A stretch of 64,000 bases of DNA from Tricholoma matsutake (lineage: Eukaryota; Basidiomycota; Agaricomycetes; Agaricales; Tricholomataceae): contig AP026549.1 in NCBI GenBank assembly GCA_026075535.2, positions 4,712,001 to 4,776,000 of the forward strand, given 5' to 3'. The notes beneath the pieces are model-generated. The model saw nothing but the letters and a program-made list of their open reading frames with translations, searched no databases and had not been told where the DNA came from. This document shows positions 30,776 to 42,166 of this stretch, in pieces. Made by a program: the position numbers and the translations under genes. How positions within the stretch are numbered: the first letter of the stretch is position 1; the number at the start of each line of letters is the position of its first letter.

Positions 30776-31204
30776 TCAGATGGCACCAGCTTCATTTGGG
30801 GATCCATCCACGTTATATACAGGTATCAGACGTGAGAGTGAGCGAGTATTTAGACGATGTTGTTGTACCAGATGGGAATCGATGAAGAGACCAGTCGCAC
30901 CAGAGTCCAGGAGCGCAGAGACACCGAGTATCTGTCCAGTGTCGGTCGTCTGCAGTTCGATGGCTAGGTTTAAGGAATGTGCAGAGGGAGTGGATGCCAC
31001 AATATACTTGCGTGGTAGTTTACGCTCCCATGATTTAATTTTGGGACGTGGAGTAGAAGGAGAGATGGGGAGAGCAGGTACGTCTTTAGCCAACTTTGAA
31101 GGGTCAGAGAGGGGAGCAGTCACAGAAATGGATTCATTCTCCGGGGATTCAACTGACAAGACTTCAAAGCGGTTATGGACAGGCAGTGAGGGCGTACAAT
31201 TCAC
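30776..31204 (-). CDS. A1 aspartic protease region
   Basis: Open frame in the -1 frame relative to gag, starting without an ATG. The retroviral-type active site is DSGATG in VSALLDSGATGLFIDS. A TGA at 30778-30776 cuts it from RT; A2 has CAA here, and both are explained by an ancestral CGA. Confidence 0.85.
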   Translation of the reverse strand: MNCTPSLPVHNRFEVLSVESPENESISVTAPLSDPSKLAKDVPALPISPSTPRPKIKSWERKLPRKYIVASTPSAHSLNLAIELQTTDTGQILGVSALLDSGATGLFIDSHLVQQHRLNTRSLSRLIPVYNVDGSPNEAGAI

Positions 31205-32750
31205 TCGCTGCGAATAGGAAAATCCTGCTCCTCTACAACTTCCAGCTTAACCTCCTCTGCAACTTGATCCTTCGCTTCCTCAACATCTACAAGTGCCAAC
31301 AAATCTTGCAGGAGTTCATCTCATCCCTCGGGGGTGAGCATGCGGATATCCTGACAATGGGGACACGCTCCAGCCCTGTGTCCAGGTTCCCCACAACGGT
31401 AGCAGAGATCCAACTTACGTGCACGGCTGCGGGCTGCATCAACATCCATTGGTACTGGGACATTGATGGCTGGTGTGGGAGTTTGACGAACAGGAATGGG
31501 GTTAGGGCGGGGAAGGCTTTGATTGAAGGTGTAGGGTGTATGAGTGGTAGTTGGAGCACGGAATGCAGCATTAAACGCCGCATTTGTGAGTCGGTTCTTG
31601 TCACAGAGTGAAGCAGCTTCATACCAAGCAAGGATATCATCGTCTGCTGGGCGCCCTTCCAACATCTGTGCAATCTGGTCCTGAATTTCTCGGTTGAGCC
31701 CCCGTTGGAACTTCACCACCACTGGTAACCCACTCCCATACCCTGCCATGTCCACCAAATCCTTGAACTCATCAATATAGTCGTCCACGGATCGATGTCC
31801 CTGGTGGTAAGTGGATGACTCAAGTCGTGTCACTGCTCGGTGGCGTTCATTGAGGGGGCAGAAGTGGCGTATGAACTCAGCTCGAAAGTCACCCCAAGTG
31901 GAGAAAGGTAGAGAACCAAGTTCTTTAGTTTGACGTAGGATACTGTAAGGGGACTAGGGGGGTGCCCTGTGTGTTTTTCCTATTTTTTATGTTCGTCCCA
32001 TATTTTTCCCCACCTCATTTCCTTCTATTCTTCATTTTCTATGATTTTTCCGGATTTTATTACTAATTTTCCCTTGCTATCATGTTTGTATATGTTGACA
32101 CTTTTATATTTAGAGGCGGAGTACCCCTTCCGACACATACCCCTTGGTATGATGTCATTCGGCGGCCTTGATCTGCCTATCTCCGCCTTTTTCTATTTTT
32201 AGGTTATATTTGATTTTTGTCGTCTTCACATATACTGGGCATCAGCAAGGGGATCCTTAGAGTTTTCTCTTCGGATTTCCCTTTGCTAGGTGCACCCCCA
32301 ATCCCTGTATTATGTAGCATAATTTTAACTTCGGATTTCCCTTTGCTAGAGGCTTAGGTTGCCCTTATAGATACAGTCCACATAGAGATAGGTGTGTTCA
32401 GATTTCATGTATGTGAAGGCCCAATAAATTTTTGCAGCCTCATCGACGAATTGATGCGACTGGAGACTAATGTATAACTCACAGGAATTAAGGAATGCAT
32501 GTCCCTGCGCACGTGCACCATTAAATTCGGCGGGGGGGGACGGTTTGATCTGGGCACGTTCCTTAGTGGACGCGTTTGGCAAAACGTCGTTGTTGGGTGC
32601 ACTTGGAGTCGTAAAGGGGGAACTATTGGTCGTAGGGTTAGCCTGGAGGGTCCTAACGAAGTTTTCAATCGTAGATTTAAGCGAGTCGATTTGCGTGCGC
32701 ATTCCGGAAACGTCGCTTTCAAGCGCGTCGAAGTGTTCTGATGCGTCCAT
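31201..32750 (-). pseudogene. A1 gag, split by a solo LTR
   Basis: The 5' part is 32750-32370 (starting MDASEHFDALESDVSG, coiled-coil-like, then the FINGARAQGHAFLNSC-type capsid region) and the 3' part is 31943-31201 (capsid end, then zinc knuckle CYRCGEPGHRAGACPHC). The solo LTR and one copy of its GATAC target duplication lie between. Joined conceptually it corresponds to the intact 372-residue gag of A2. The frame would be restored only by removal of the insertion, so this copy cannot make gag. Confidence 0.9.
31944..32369 (+). mobile_element. Solo LTR of family A inside A1 gag
   Basis: A 426-bp LTR, TGTAAGGG...CCCTTATA, in the orientation opposite to A1, flanked by GATAC at 31939-31943 and 32370-32374. 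A2 retains the uninterrupted site (one copy of GATAC at the equivalent position). It arose from a later insertion followed by LTR-LTR recombination. Confidence 0.95.
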
Positions 32751-32916
32751 GTCGCTAGGGAGCGCGTTTGGCGAAAATGGCGGCGTAATAAAGGCGAGAG
32801 TATCTGGAACGGTGTGTAGGGACTCTGTGGAGCTTTGGTAAGCGTTGTCCAGTCCGTACCTGCCTATCTTGGGCAGCGCGTTCGCGATTTTCGGGCCTTA
32901 GGGGAGAGTTTTCTAC

Positions 32917-33342
32917 TATAAGGGCAACCTAAGCCTCTAGCAAAGGGAAATCCGAAGTTAAAATTATGCTACATAATACAGGGATTGGGGGCGCACCTAG
33001 CAAAGGGAAATCCGAAGAGAAAACTCTAAGGATCCCCTTGCTGATGCCCAGTATATGTGAAGACGACAAAAATCAAATATAACCTAAAAATAGAAAAAGG
33101 TGGAGATAGGCGGATCAAGGCTGCCGAATGACATCATACCAAGGGGTATGTGTCGGAAGGGGTACTCCGCCTCTAAATATAAAAGTGTCAACATATACAA
33201 ACATGATAGCAAGGGAAAATTAGTAATAAAATCCGGAAAAATCATAGAAAATGAAGAATAGAAGGAAATGAGGTGGGGAAAAATATGGGACGAACATAAA
33301 AAATAGGAAAAACACACAGGGCACCCCCCTAGTCCCCTTACA
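32917..33342 (-). repeat. A1 5' LTR
   Basis: 426 bp. The sequence just inside it on the minus strand, GTAGAAAACTCTCCCC, is the place for a primer-binding site but does not start with the TGG expected for tRNA priming. Confidence 0.95.
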
Positions 33343-33347
33343 GGCAC

Positions 33348-34149
33348 AAGTAAAGGGTGGGTGTTGCATAGCCCATAGGGCAGGGTAAGTAAAGAGGCTC
33401 TCACCGTGTGGGGCCATCCAACGTGTTGAGAAGTGTATCATCACCACTACATCAAGCCAACACCTCTGCATACCCCTCATGCCAGACACCATCTGACAGA
33501 AGCTAGTGCACACTGGCTGGAGGCAGACTAGAGCATGCTCAATGATTTTCACCGCTTGACCAAGGGTTTTTTGTGGGGTTCAATGGCATGAGCATGACAG
33601 TCTACTAGCCAAGGGAATACTAAGTGGCAAGGCCAGCCTGAGGCAAGGATGTACCAATGATGTAGATAAAATGTTGAGCCTTCAGGGTGCCACAAGAGAC
33701 TCAAATGGCAATCTCCGTTAGCGGGACAACCAAGAGGATATTGCCCTTAGCGCTGTCAAGAGATTCAGGTTGGGCTGCCAGTGCTGATAGGTTCAAGGGG
33801 CCAAAGGCAAAGCATAGGGTTGCATGATGAAAAGTCAGACACAACCGGGCAGGTGACAAAAGTCAGACCTGCAGAGCCAGGAACTAGAGAGCAGCACTGC
33901 CAGAAATGAAGAAAGACAGTGAGGGAACAGAAGAAATTCCAAGTCAACTTGAACTTGAAGTTGGGAGTTTCTCATGCTAATGTTTGAAATCATATTAGGG
34001 TTAAGTAGTACACAGCCACTGACTCATTAAGTTCAGGTTCAGGTTCACTGATGGACCAGCCTGCCAAGTGACTCGGACGTCAAGGTTACCATGAGTGGAC
34101 ACAGGTGATCCCCTATCAAATTAAAATTGTCTTTCTTAATTAAGACCAA
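33348..34149 (-). other. Host DNA with TET-type gene promoter motif (inverted copy)
   Basis: The reverse complement of about 33720-33960 closely matches 63700-63900: CAGGTCTGACTTTT, TGTCACCTGCC, GGTTGTGTCTGACTTTTCAT, then a CCCCTTGAACCT block. On the right side this sequence lies just upstream of a TET/JBP-like gene start, so here it marks the start of a further copy facing left. No intact coding follows before the A1 insertion point. Confidence 0.6.
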
Positions 34150-34560
34150 CATCTGTCCACACTGCCACCAATGTTGGATGATGGGGACAAGCACCGGAGG
34201 AATTGTGTACAGCCAGGGTATAACTTATCCAGATTGCATGTCAACAAATCCCTTACTGTAGTTCTCCTCCTTTTGAAACCCATGCTCAGGCTCAACCCAT
34301 CTGAATAGCCTGACTTGGAGACCCCGGCCAGCCATGGCAAAGGAGTACCAAATCTCATGTGCCAGTGGTTGGATGGGGAGGTTTGAGTGGCCACTGATGA
34401 GGCTGAGGGAATGATGATTGATGCCCCAGAGGAAACTCAAAAACAATGCCAAGCTCCCATAGGACAAGGTGGGCGCTGCACCATGATGTTGAATTTGAAA
34501 ACTTTCCGCTAGGTTCATAAATGTAGTGGCTACTTGAAAGAAATGATTCACTAGTTCTCA
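34150..34560 (-). pseudogene. TET/JBP-like dioxygenase remnant (left copy)
   Basis: Minus-strand fragments in shifted frames match the C-terminal half of the right-hand copy: ISGHSNLPIQP (second iron-binding His), HEIWYSF, RLFRWVEPEHGFQKEE. The upstream part (N-terminal HxD region) is already frame-shifted. At this copy LFRW is still Arg, whereas the right copy has a TGA there. A dead fragment of the same gene family. Confidence 0.6.
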
Positions 34561-34871
34561 AATGTGGTCACAAACTCACTGAAGTCAGCTGCCACACTGA
34601 GTCATTGCACCATTCATTGTAGAGCCATGGATTTGATAACAGGATGTTATTCCCAAAGTACTATATGCACCAGAATGGAGAAATGTAGGGCATTTGGTAT
34701 AGTCAAATTGTGATGATTTGAAGAGGGATGTGTTTATTGCAAGGGATGGGTCTCCCCTGAAGTCGGGTTTGACACAATAAGTGTCTATGTAAATCTCTGC
34801 AGCATAACTGCTCAACTTCGTCCCCTCAAAGGGTCGGTGAGTGAAAATTCTTGCCAACGAGTGGCCTACTA
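34561..34871. other. Spacer between TET remnant and transposase remnant
   Basis: About 310 bp of host DNA. A minus-strand 98-codon frame crosses it but has no recognised family feature. Confidence 0.35.
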
Positions 34872-36128
34872 CTAGTAACAAATGTGGAGGAAAATTCTCA
34901 GGCTATTTCTGGTGTGACTTGATGTCAAGCATGGTGCCATGATAGGTACTACAAGGCTATATATGGTGCATTGAGACCCTGATATTATTCCATAGCAGCA
35001 GTAAAACCTATAAGAGCAAAAATATGAATTAGACCAGGTAGACCTCCATGACAACCAGATAAAGAAAGTGCAAATGAATGCTACATACATAGATGTCCAA
35101 TATGAGCCGACACATGTTAAGAAATACATCCCAGTAGAATCTTCAGGCTCTCCATCGTCTTCTTCCCCCTCCCCATCCTCTATGTCATCCATTTCGATGT
35201 TGTCCCACCCTTCCAAGTCAAGGTCTTCCAAACACAGCTCTGGTTTGTCTGACTCATAACCCATGTCACTACCTCTGTTGTTGTCCTGTGCAAGAGACTC
35301 TCCCAATGCTTCCTGCAGCCCCAGATCTGGAGCCTGAGTTTCTTGGGCATCCTCAGTCAGATTGGAAATGCAGCCTGAAGTGAGTGCTGACTGATGTGCA
35401 TGAAAGTGGCCAACACCCAGCCCCCAGTGGTAGCACATGAGAAGATCCCTGTCAGAGAACCTAGGGGAATAGAATGAAATCAGAAGTAGCAAGTAAGCAA
35501 TAAACACACCAGTTAATGTAGTATTGATTGTAATCTTTACTATTCTTGGCACAGTGCGAGATGCCAATCCCATCCACTCATCGTTTTCCTTTTGCAAAGG
35601 CTGGTAAGATGTGACACCCACACAGGACATCTTTCAGATCCACAAAACTGAAAGAACAATTTTCGTTCATAGGAGGGAAGCAGACAGAGTCTAGCTTGGA
35701 ATTACTCCACCCTGAAGACCCTGGATTAATGACCTCAAACCATTGCACCCACAAAAAATCAAAGTGGAGGGCTTCAAAATCATGCATGCCAGGCCCAGAA
35801 TAGATCACATTTACATGATATCCGCCAAGGACCTGTGCGTACAAGAAATGATGCAGATTTGAACACTCCACATCATTGGCAAGAAGCATGATGTTACAAT
35901 GAGATGTCCCTGGGTTAACAATGTCAGTCCCATGCCAAACATCATAAGTGGTAAAGTGGAATTGAATAAGCTTGTGGTGGTATATGCAGTTATTCTTCAG
36001 GAACACAAAATTGCATGCATTTCCATTGGGGCTATGAAATAGTCCAGTATCTGAGCCTGTTCTGAAGCTGGAAGGCTCTGAAAGTGATTCAGCTTCCTGG
36101 AGCAATGCTGTTTGGATTCAGGGAAGTA
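34872..36128 (-). pseudogene. Plavaka/KDZ-like transposase, C-terminal part
   Basis: Minus-strand exons contain NCIYHHKLIQFHFTTYDV, YAQVLGGYHVNVIYSGPGM, FLWVQWFEV, PGSSGWSNSKLDSVCFPPM, SFVDLKDVLCGCHILPAFA and RDLLMCYHWGLGVGH. These are the ordered blocks of the C-terminus of a multicopy agaricomycete transposase-like protein. Behind HWGLGVGH is an acidic tail (EDGEGEEDDGEPED). The gene continues upstream across elements B and A2 (see 44845-44925 and 50922-52330). A TGA interrupts HLLP-IQTAL just inside this piece. The family assignment to Plavaka rather than another KDZ-related group is tentative. Confidence 0.6.
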
Positions 36129-36133
36129 GATGC

Positions 36134-36848
36134 TGTTACGATTTTGTTATCTGGACCCGCAAGACTGGGCACTTCATTTTTCCTTTCTGACACGACACAA
36201 CTCACTTCCAATGGAGACACCCCCTGATCTGACTCCTGTCGATCGACATGCTGCACCACAGTATTCTGTGACATCGGACTCCCTGACATCGGACTCCTTG
36301 ACATCGGACCCTTGATATCGGATCTGTGACATTGGACGCCTCATGCTTGGCATGAGGGTTATTTGCTATTGTTCTTCGACATGCTGCGCTGCAGCACTCC
36401 ATGACATCGGATGCCTTGTGCTAGGCATGAGGCTTACTGTTCTATTGTTCCTTCTATATTTACTTGACAAGGATCTCATATTCCGATTGGACGATAGACA
36501 TTCTCTGAACCGTATATAAGCTACAGTAATACTGCCTGTATTCCTTAGCTTGACCTAATTCAAATAATGGTCTTAGACTCAACCAGAACACTCGACAGCT
36601 TAGGAAGCCCCTAGCTGTGATAACCTCAAACTCAACAGTTGGAAAGCCTCCAACTGTGATATACAAACCAATGGTCTGCTCAGAAAGCCTCTGAGTACGG
36701 ACAGCCATGATGACTTGAGGAAGTACCCAAGTGAAGGCAGGAAGCCCAATACACTAGGAAAGTCTCCTAGTGTGATACGAGACAGTTGGAAAGCCTCCAA
36801 CTGTAACATACAAAGCCAAGGCTGAGTTAAGGAACTATAGTCTTAACA
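36134..36848 (+). repeat. B 5' LTR
   Basis: 715 bp. Contains short internal repeats (GACATCGGACTCC units near 36270-36300; AAAGCCTCCAACTGT and AAGCCCCTAGCTGT-type units near 36600-36800). Confidence 0.95.
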
Positions 36849-37132
36849 AAAGGTCAAGCTGATCTACACAGTCCACCTACCTAGGTGCAGACACAGCGTC
36901 TTTCAGACAAAGCCCAGACAGACCTCCAACTGGAGCATCATCATCAGGAAGAACCCCGTGGTATAGATACCAGGGTCCACTAGTATGATACTCGGAACCA
37001 GCACAGAAGTGGTTCTCAAGGAGAACCAGTGATGAAGAACCCCGATACCTTGACAAAGAGGATTTTAGATCCTTCAATAAAGAAGAAACCCCAGAACGAG
37101 ATCCATTCTCCCTATCCGAGGACAATGCCAAC

Positions 37133-37983
37133 ATGTCTACTGAACCCACCGCATCGACCAAGGAGATCAGAATACGAACCCCCTCTGACTTCACAGGGGA
37201 CCAAACTAGAACTGCAAAGTTCTTACAAGAAGTGAAACTCTATTTGAGAGTGAACCATGGAATCTACGACACCGACGAGAAGAAGATCATCTTTGCATTG
37301 TCCTTCATGAATGGAGGAACCACTGCACCCTGGGCACAGACATGGGCAGAAAAGAAAGACCTAGGAACATGGTCAACCTTTGAAGTGATGCTCAAGACAG
37401 CGTTCACACCGATTGACAAAGCTGGCAGAGCCAGAACAGAGATGAAAACATTGAAGCAGGGACAGGACCTGGAGGACTACATAGCACAGTTCCAAATCCT
37501 GTGAGAGAAGGCAGGAATCAACGATGATACCGCCCTGATCGAACTCTTTATGGATGGGTTAAACCCCAAGCTCCTTGAAAGAGTTTTCAACATGGAAATG
37601 ATCCCGATGACCTTGGAAGGAATGATCAATGCTGCCTCCAAGTATGATGGACAGTGGAGGAGAGCAAAAGCCATAACAGGAAAGCTACAGGAGGCTTTGA
37701 CGAGGAAGCTACCGAGCTCTAGAGCAAAGGAGACCCCACTCAAAATCAACTGACTCTCCTATCAGGAGAAGGTCAAACACATGAAGAAAGGGTTGTGCTT
37801 TGTGTGCCACCAGCCTGGACACAGAGCAACTGAACACAAGAAAGGGGAAAAGAGGACCGAGGACCAGCCATTCCCAAAGAATAAAGGCAAGGAAGCCTAC
37901 TCGAAGATCTGAGCAATCATAGGAGAACTCAATGAAGAAGAAAAGAAAGGAGCTCTCACCACCATTGAGGATGAGGGTTTTTA
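37133..37983 (+). pseudogene. B gag, broken
   Basis: Starts MSTEPTASTKEIRIRTPSDF with true ATG; the capsid region FLQEVKLYLRVN...FALSFMNGG and DLEDYIAQFQ is clear. In-frame TGAs occur at 37502, 37751 and 37910, and a TAA near 37982. The zinc knuckle is CFVCHQPGHRATEH, with His in place of the last Cys. Confidence 0.85.
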
Positions 37984-38001
37984 AAGAGGTGGCCTGCCTC
38001 G

Positions 38002-38883
38002 ATGCCAGGTACCACCGAACTTTCCATCTGCTCTGTACTACTGGCCACTTTGAAAAATCAATCTATGCATTTAGATGTCAAAGTGGCAGGGACAGGCAGA
38101 GGAAAAGACATCAAAACCGAAGCCCTACTCGACTCAGGAGCAGGAGGGATATTCATGAGCCATGAATTTGCAGAAAGCAGTGGATTCGAATTGCGCCCCC
38201 TGGAGAAGATAATCAGAGTCAAGAACATGGATGGAACCCTGAACAAGAGGGGGGAAATCTCCCACTATGCCAGAGGACTCTTAACGATCAATGGAAGGAT
38301 TTTCCCAATGACATTCCTCATTGCAGGATTGGGAAGTGAATCAATCATCCTAGGTCTACCATGGCTCAGAAGAATCAACCCAGTGATCGACTGGAAGATT
38401 GGAACCTTCCAGTTCAGAATGAAGGATGAGACTTACCCAGAGTTCTCATATGGGAAAGGAAGAACCCTTATCGGAAGGGTGCAAACTGAGAAACCCAACA
38501 AAGGGTACCTATCATGGCGCCAGAGGGGAACCGAAAAGAAGAAGGACCTCCTAGACATGACGAAAGAAGAGCAACAGGCATGGTGCCGAAAGATTGTTGC
38601 CAAAGGACAAGAAAAGCTCGCCCTCAAGAAAAAGACTGCCGAGGAAGAACGAGTACAATGGAAAAAGGTGGCCACCAGAGAGCTGGAGAAACTGGCCACC
38701 AGAAAAGAAGAAGGACAACTGGCAGTAGCCCGAATAGTCATGAAAGAGAGGGAAAAACTGGACCTCAAGAAAGAAGAAAAGCGACTGGCACTGGCCCAGA
38801 TAGTCACGAAAGCAAGGGAAAAGGTAGCCCTGAAAAGCAAGAAAGAAGAACTGGCAAAAGAAGAATGCCGAGAGCTGTGCTGA
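38002..38883 (+). CDS. B aspartic protease with Lys/Glu repeat linker
   Basis: Active site DSGAGG in EALLDSGAGGIFMSHEF, then the conserved LGLPWLRRINPVIDW. Downstream, residues about 190-290 are a highly charged helical linker built from imperfect repeats around VTKAREKVALKSKKEE and VMKEREKLDLKKEEKR. It ends in a TGA. A further acidic/Gln-rich frame (38908-39237, ATEQATEQAMEQ) continues the linker to RT. Confidence 0.8.
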   Translation: MPGTTELSICSVLLATLKNQSMHLDVKVAGTGRGKDIKTEALLDSGAGGIFMSHEFAESSGFELRPLEKIIRVKNMDGTLNKRGEISHYARGLLTINGRIFPMTFLIAGLGSESIILGLPWLRRINPVIDWKIGTFQFRMKDETYPEFSYGKGRTLIGRVQTEKPNKGYLSWRQRGTEKKKDLLDMTKEEQQAWCRKIVAKGQEKLALKKKTAEEERVQWKKVATRELEKLATRKEEGQLAVARIVMKEREKLDLKKEEKRLALAQIVTKAREKVALKSKKEELAKEECRELC

Positions 38884-39313
38884 AGAGTTGTTGCCAAGGC
38901 GAAACTGATGGGAGGAGTTCTCCACAAAGAACCAAGAAGAAGCAAGATGCCCATCGAGACAAGAAAAGCGATGATCAAAGAAATCGATGATGAAGAGATT
39001 GCGATCACGACTCTTCAAGATGTGGAGCCCATAGGGCCACAAGACGAAGAAGACACTGGGAAGGAAAACCCAGCACAGGCAAACCACGAACAGGCAACAG
39101 AACAGGCAACAGAACAGGCAATGGAACAGACACCCGAACAAGAAATCACAGACGATGAACTACTGATCACCTACATTCAAGGAGAACCTGTCATTGGAAT
39201 ATTCGAACCAGCTAAGATGCCACTGACAGAGGAGTAAGACAAGCCAAAATACAGATACTCCCAGAAGACAAGGACAATCTCTTGAATCGTGAAGGCAAAA
39301 GGATCACCGCGAT

Positions 39314-40683
39314 ATGCATATGGACAGAATATCTGGATTAGGGCAAAGACATCACCTGACACATAAGAAGGAAGGAGACCCTGAACAGAAGACCCTAGAT
39401 GAACTACTCCCAGAACAGTATAAGGAGTACCGACGGATATTTGAAAAGGAAGCATCGGAAAGATTCCCAGAATCAAGACCCTGGGATCATGCGATCAAAC
39501 TTAAACCAGATTTTATGGCAAAGGACTGCAGGGTTTACCCATTATCGCTGGCAGAACAGAGGAAACTCGATGAGTTTCTCGACAAAAGCCTGAAGAAAGG
39601 ATACATCCGACCATCGAAATCACCCATGGCGTTGCCATTCTTCTTCATTGCGAAGAAGGACTTGGACATGCTACGGCCCTGCCAAGATTACAGGTACTTG
39701 AACAACGGAACGATCAAGAACACCTACCCATTGCCGCTGGTAGGGGACCTGTTGGACAAGCTGAGAGGGGCAAAATGGTTTACAAAACTGGACATTCGAT
39801 GGGGGTATCACAACGTCAGAATCAAGGATGGAGATCAATGGAAGGCAGCCTTCAAGACAAATCAAGGGCTGTTCAAACCAACAATGATGTTCTTCAGATT
39901 ATGCAACTCACTGGTGACCTTCCAGGCAATGATGAATGAGATATTCCATGACATGATCGGAGAAGGATGGCTCGTAATTTACATGGACGACATCCTGATA
40001 TTCTCCAAGGACCAGAACGAACACCAGGAAAGGACAAAGAGGGTACTGCAAAGACTGGCAGAAAGCGACCTGTACTTGAAGCCAGAGAAATGCAAGTTCG
40101 ACGTCCACAAAGTGGAATTCTTGGGTCTGATCATCCGACCCAATGAAATTGCCATGGACAACATGAAGCTGGCAGGTATACAGGATTGGCCCACCCTGAC
40201 AAATGTAAAGGCAGTCAGATCTTTCCTGGGATTTGGAAACTTCTACAGGAAGTTTATCAGACATTTTGTGGAGACAAGCAGACCGCTTAATGAACTAACA
40301 AAAAAGAACAAAATGTTCGACTGGACAACAGAATGCGAACAGGCCTTTCAAACGCTGAAAAGGAAATTCGCAGAAGCACCAGTACTGCTGATGCCAGACC
40401 CAACAAAGCCATTCACGATCAAATCAGATGCCTCAAAACATGTGACAGGAGGAGTGCTGAGACAAAGGGATACAAATGGGGACTGGCATCAGTGCGGATA
40501 CATATCGCATGCGCTAACACCAATGGAACAGAACTACAAGATTTACAACAGGGAACTACTAGCAATAATACGATCGCTAGAAACCTGGAGACACTACCTA
40601 ATGGGTTCAGAGCACCCAGTGGTAATCCTGTCGGATCACAAGAACTTGACGTACTTCCAAACAGTGCAGAAACTGAACAGATG
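39314..40683 (+). CDS. B reverse transcriptase-RNase H
   Basis: RT blocks [26 protein letters not shown], the active site [20 protein letters not shown], then RNase H with [19 protein letters not shown] and [13 protein letters not shown] after TVQKLNR (about 40681) ends the frame; the RNase H tail and pre-integrase linker continue in another open stretch to 41194. Confidence 0.9.
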
Positions 40684-40720
40684 ACAGGCAAGATGGAGCC
40701 TATTCCTATCGGAATTCGAC

Positions 40721-42166
40721 TTGCAAATCATCCATGTGCCTGGATCACAGATGGTGCAGAGTGATGCATTATCATGGAGAGCGGATCACGTACCGGAAGA
40801 AGACAATGACAATGAAGACATCACGATGTTACCTGAAATGGTATTCATGAAGTTCATTGATACGGAAGTTCATGATCTACTTGCAAGTAGTATCATGAAA
40901 GACGATCTGGTAAAAAGTGCAATTGAAGTGCTAAAGACAAAAGGAACTCCACCGATAAAGTCGGCATTGGAAGATTGGAAAATAGAGGATGGCCTTCTAT
41001 TTTTCCGAGACAGGTGCTATGTCCCAGACAATGGAGATCTATGGAAGAAGCTGGTGCAAAAATACCACAAAGGAGTAACCAGCGGACACCTGGGACAATG
41101 GCAGACAACTGAAATGGTTAGGAGAGACTACTGGTGGCCAGGAATGATGACATACATCAAAAACTATGTCGCTGGATGCGCAACATGCCAGTAAATAAAG
41201 GTCAACACCCACCCGATGACACTGCCTCTACAACCGATTAAATCCAAAGCAACAAGACCATTTGCGATGGTGATGACCGATTTCATAACTGACTTACCAG
41301 AGTCCAATGGTTATGATGCACTTATGGTCATGGTAGACCATGGGCTTATGAAGGGGGTAATTTTTATCCCTTGCAGGAAAACTATAGATGCATTGGGAGT
41401 GGCCACCCTCTATCTAGACAATGTCTACAAACGATTCAGCCTCCCAGACAAGATCATCTCTGACAGAGATCCCAGATTTGCCTCACAGCTGTTCCAGGAG
41501 CTAGGAAGACTGCTCGGAATCAAGCTGGCAATGAGCACAGCATACCACCCCCAGACTGATGGGGAGACAGAATGGGTGAACCAGGAAGTGGAAGTATACC
41601 TACAGATCTTCTGCTCAAACAACCAGGAGAATTGGAAGCACCTCCTCCCAACCATGGAGTTCACACACAACCAGAGGATGCACTCTGTACAGAAGAACTC
41701 CCCATTCTACCTCATGATGGGCTACGAGCCCAAGGCAATCCCACTCCCCTACCTGAAGACGAACATACCAACCATAAAGAAAAGGAATAGTTGCACTGCA
41801 ATGGGCCCGAGATGAAGCGAAGGCAACTCACAAGTTAGCCAGACAAATGATGGCGGAAAGAACGACAAGGCACTTCACTCCATTCAAAGAAGGAGACAGA
41901 GTGTGGCTAGAAGCAAAGAACCTCAGAACGATGCATGAAACAAAGAAGCTCGCACTGAAAAGAGAAGGACCATTCTCTATTGAGAAGGTCCTGAGCCCAC
42001 TCTCCTACCGACTGAAGTTGCCAGAACAGTGGAAGATACACCCTGTATTCCATGCGGCACTTCTTTCCCCTTATAAAGAAACTGAGACACATGGCCCAAA
42101 CTTCCCAAAACCTCCACTGGATCTAGTTGAAGGCGAATCGGAGTATGAAGTGGAAGCAATGATAGG
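40721..42166 (+). pseudogene. B integrase, broken
   Basis: Zinc-binding region (YHKGVTSGHLGQW, YVAGCATCQ) ends at TAA 41192. The DDE core follows in the same direction: VMTDFITDLPES, IISDRDPRF, QTDGETEWVNQEVEVY. A frame change near 41790 separates it from the GDRVWLEAKNL and PLSYRLKLPEQWKIHPVFH C-terminal domain. The chromodomain begins with EYEVEAMI at about 42140-42165 and is then cut by an insertion. Confidence 0.88.

Larger units (their letters stand above)
26865..33342 (-). mobile_element. Ty3/Gypsy chromovirus A1
   Basis: Complete LTR retrotransposon on the minus strand with two 426-bp LTRs and the 5-bp target duplication GGCAC on both sides (26860-26864 and 33343-33347). Gene order is gag, protease, reverse transcriptase, RNase H, integrase, chromodomain. 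LTRs run TGTAAGGG to CCCTTATA, so they end TG...TA instead of the usual TG...CA. A purine tract (AGAGAGGGGGTGA on the minus strand) precedes the 3' LTR. The LTRs differ at about four sites, three of them CpG, so insertion is recent. gag is split by a solo LTR and pol has in-frame TGAs. Confidence 0.95.

Noticed and set aside
29027..31611. Several 100-170-codon plus-strand frames opposite A1 pol and gag (and the same at 47088-49672 in A2)
   Set aside because: They are antisense shadows of conserved RT and gag coding; repeated in both copies only because the elements are homologous.
36601..36809. Repeated short open frames inside both B LTRs (minus strand)
   Set aside because: They arise from internal LTR repeats (AAAGCCTCCAACTGT units) and mutate freely between the two LTRs.
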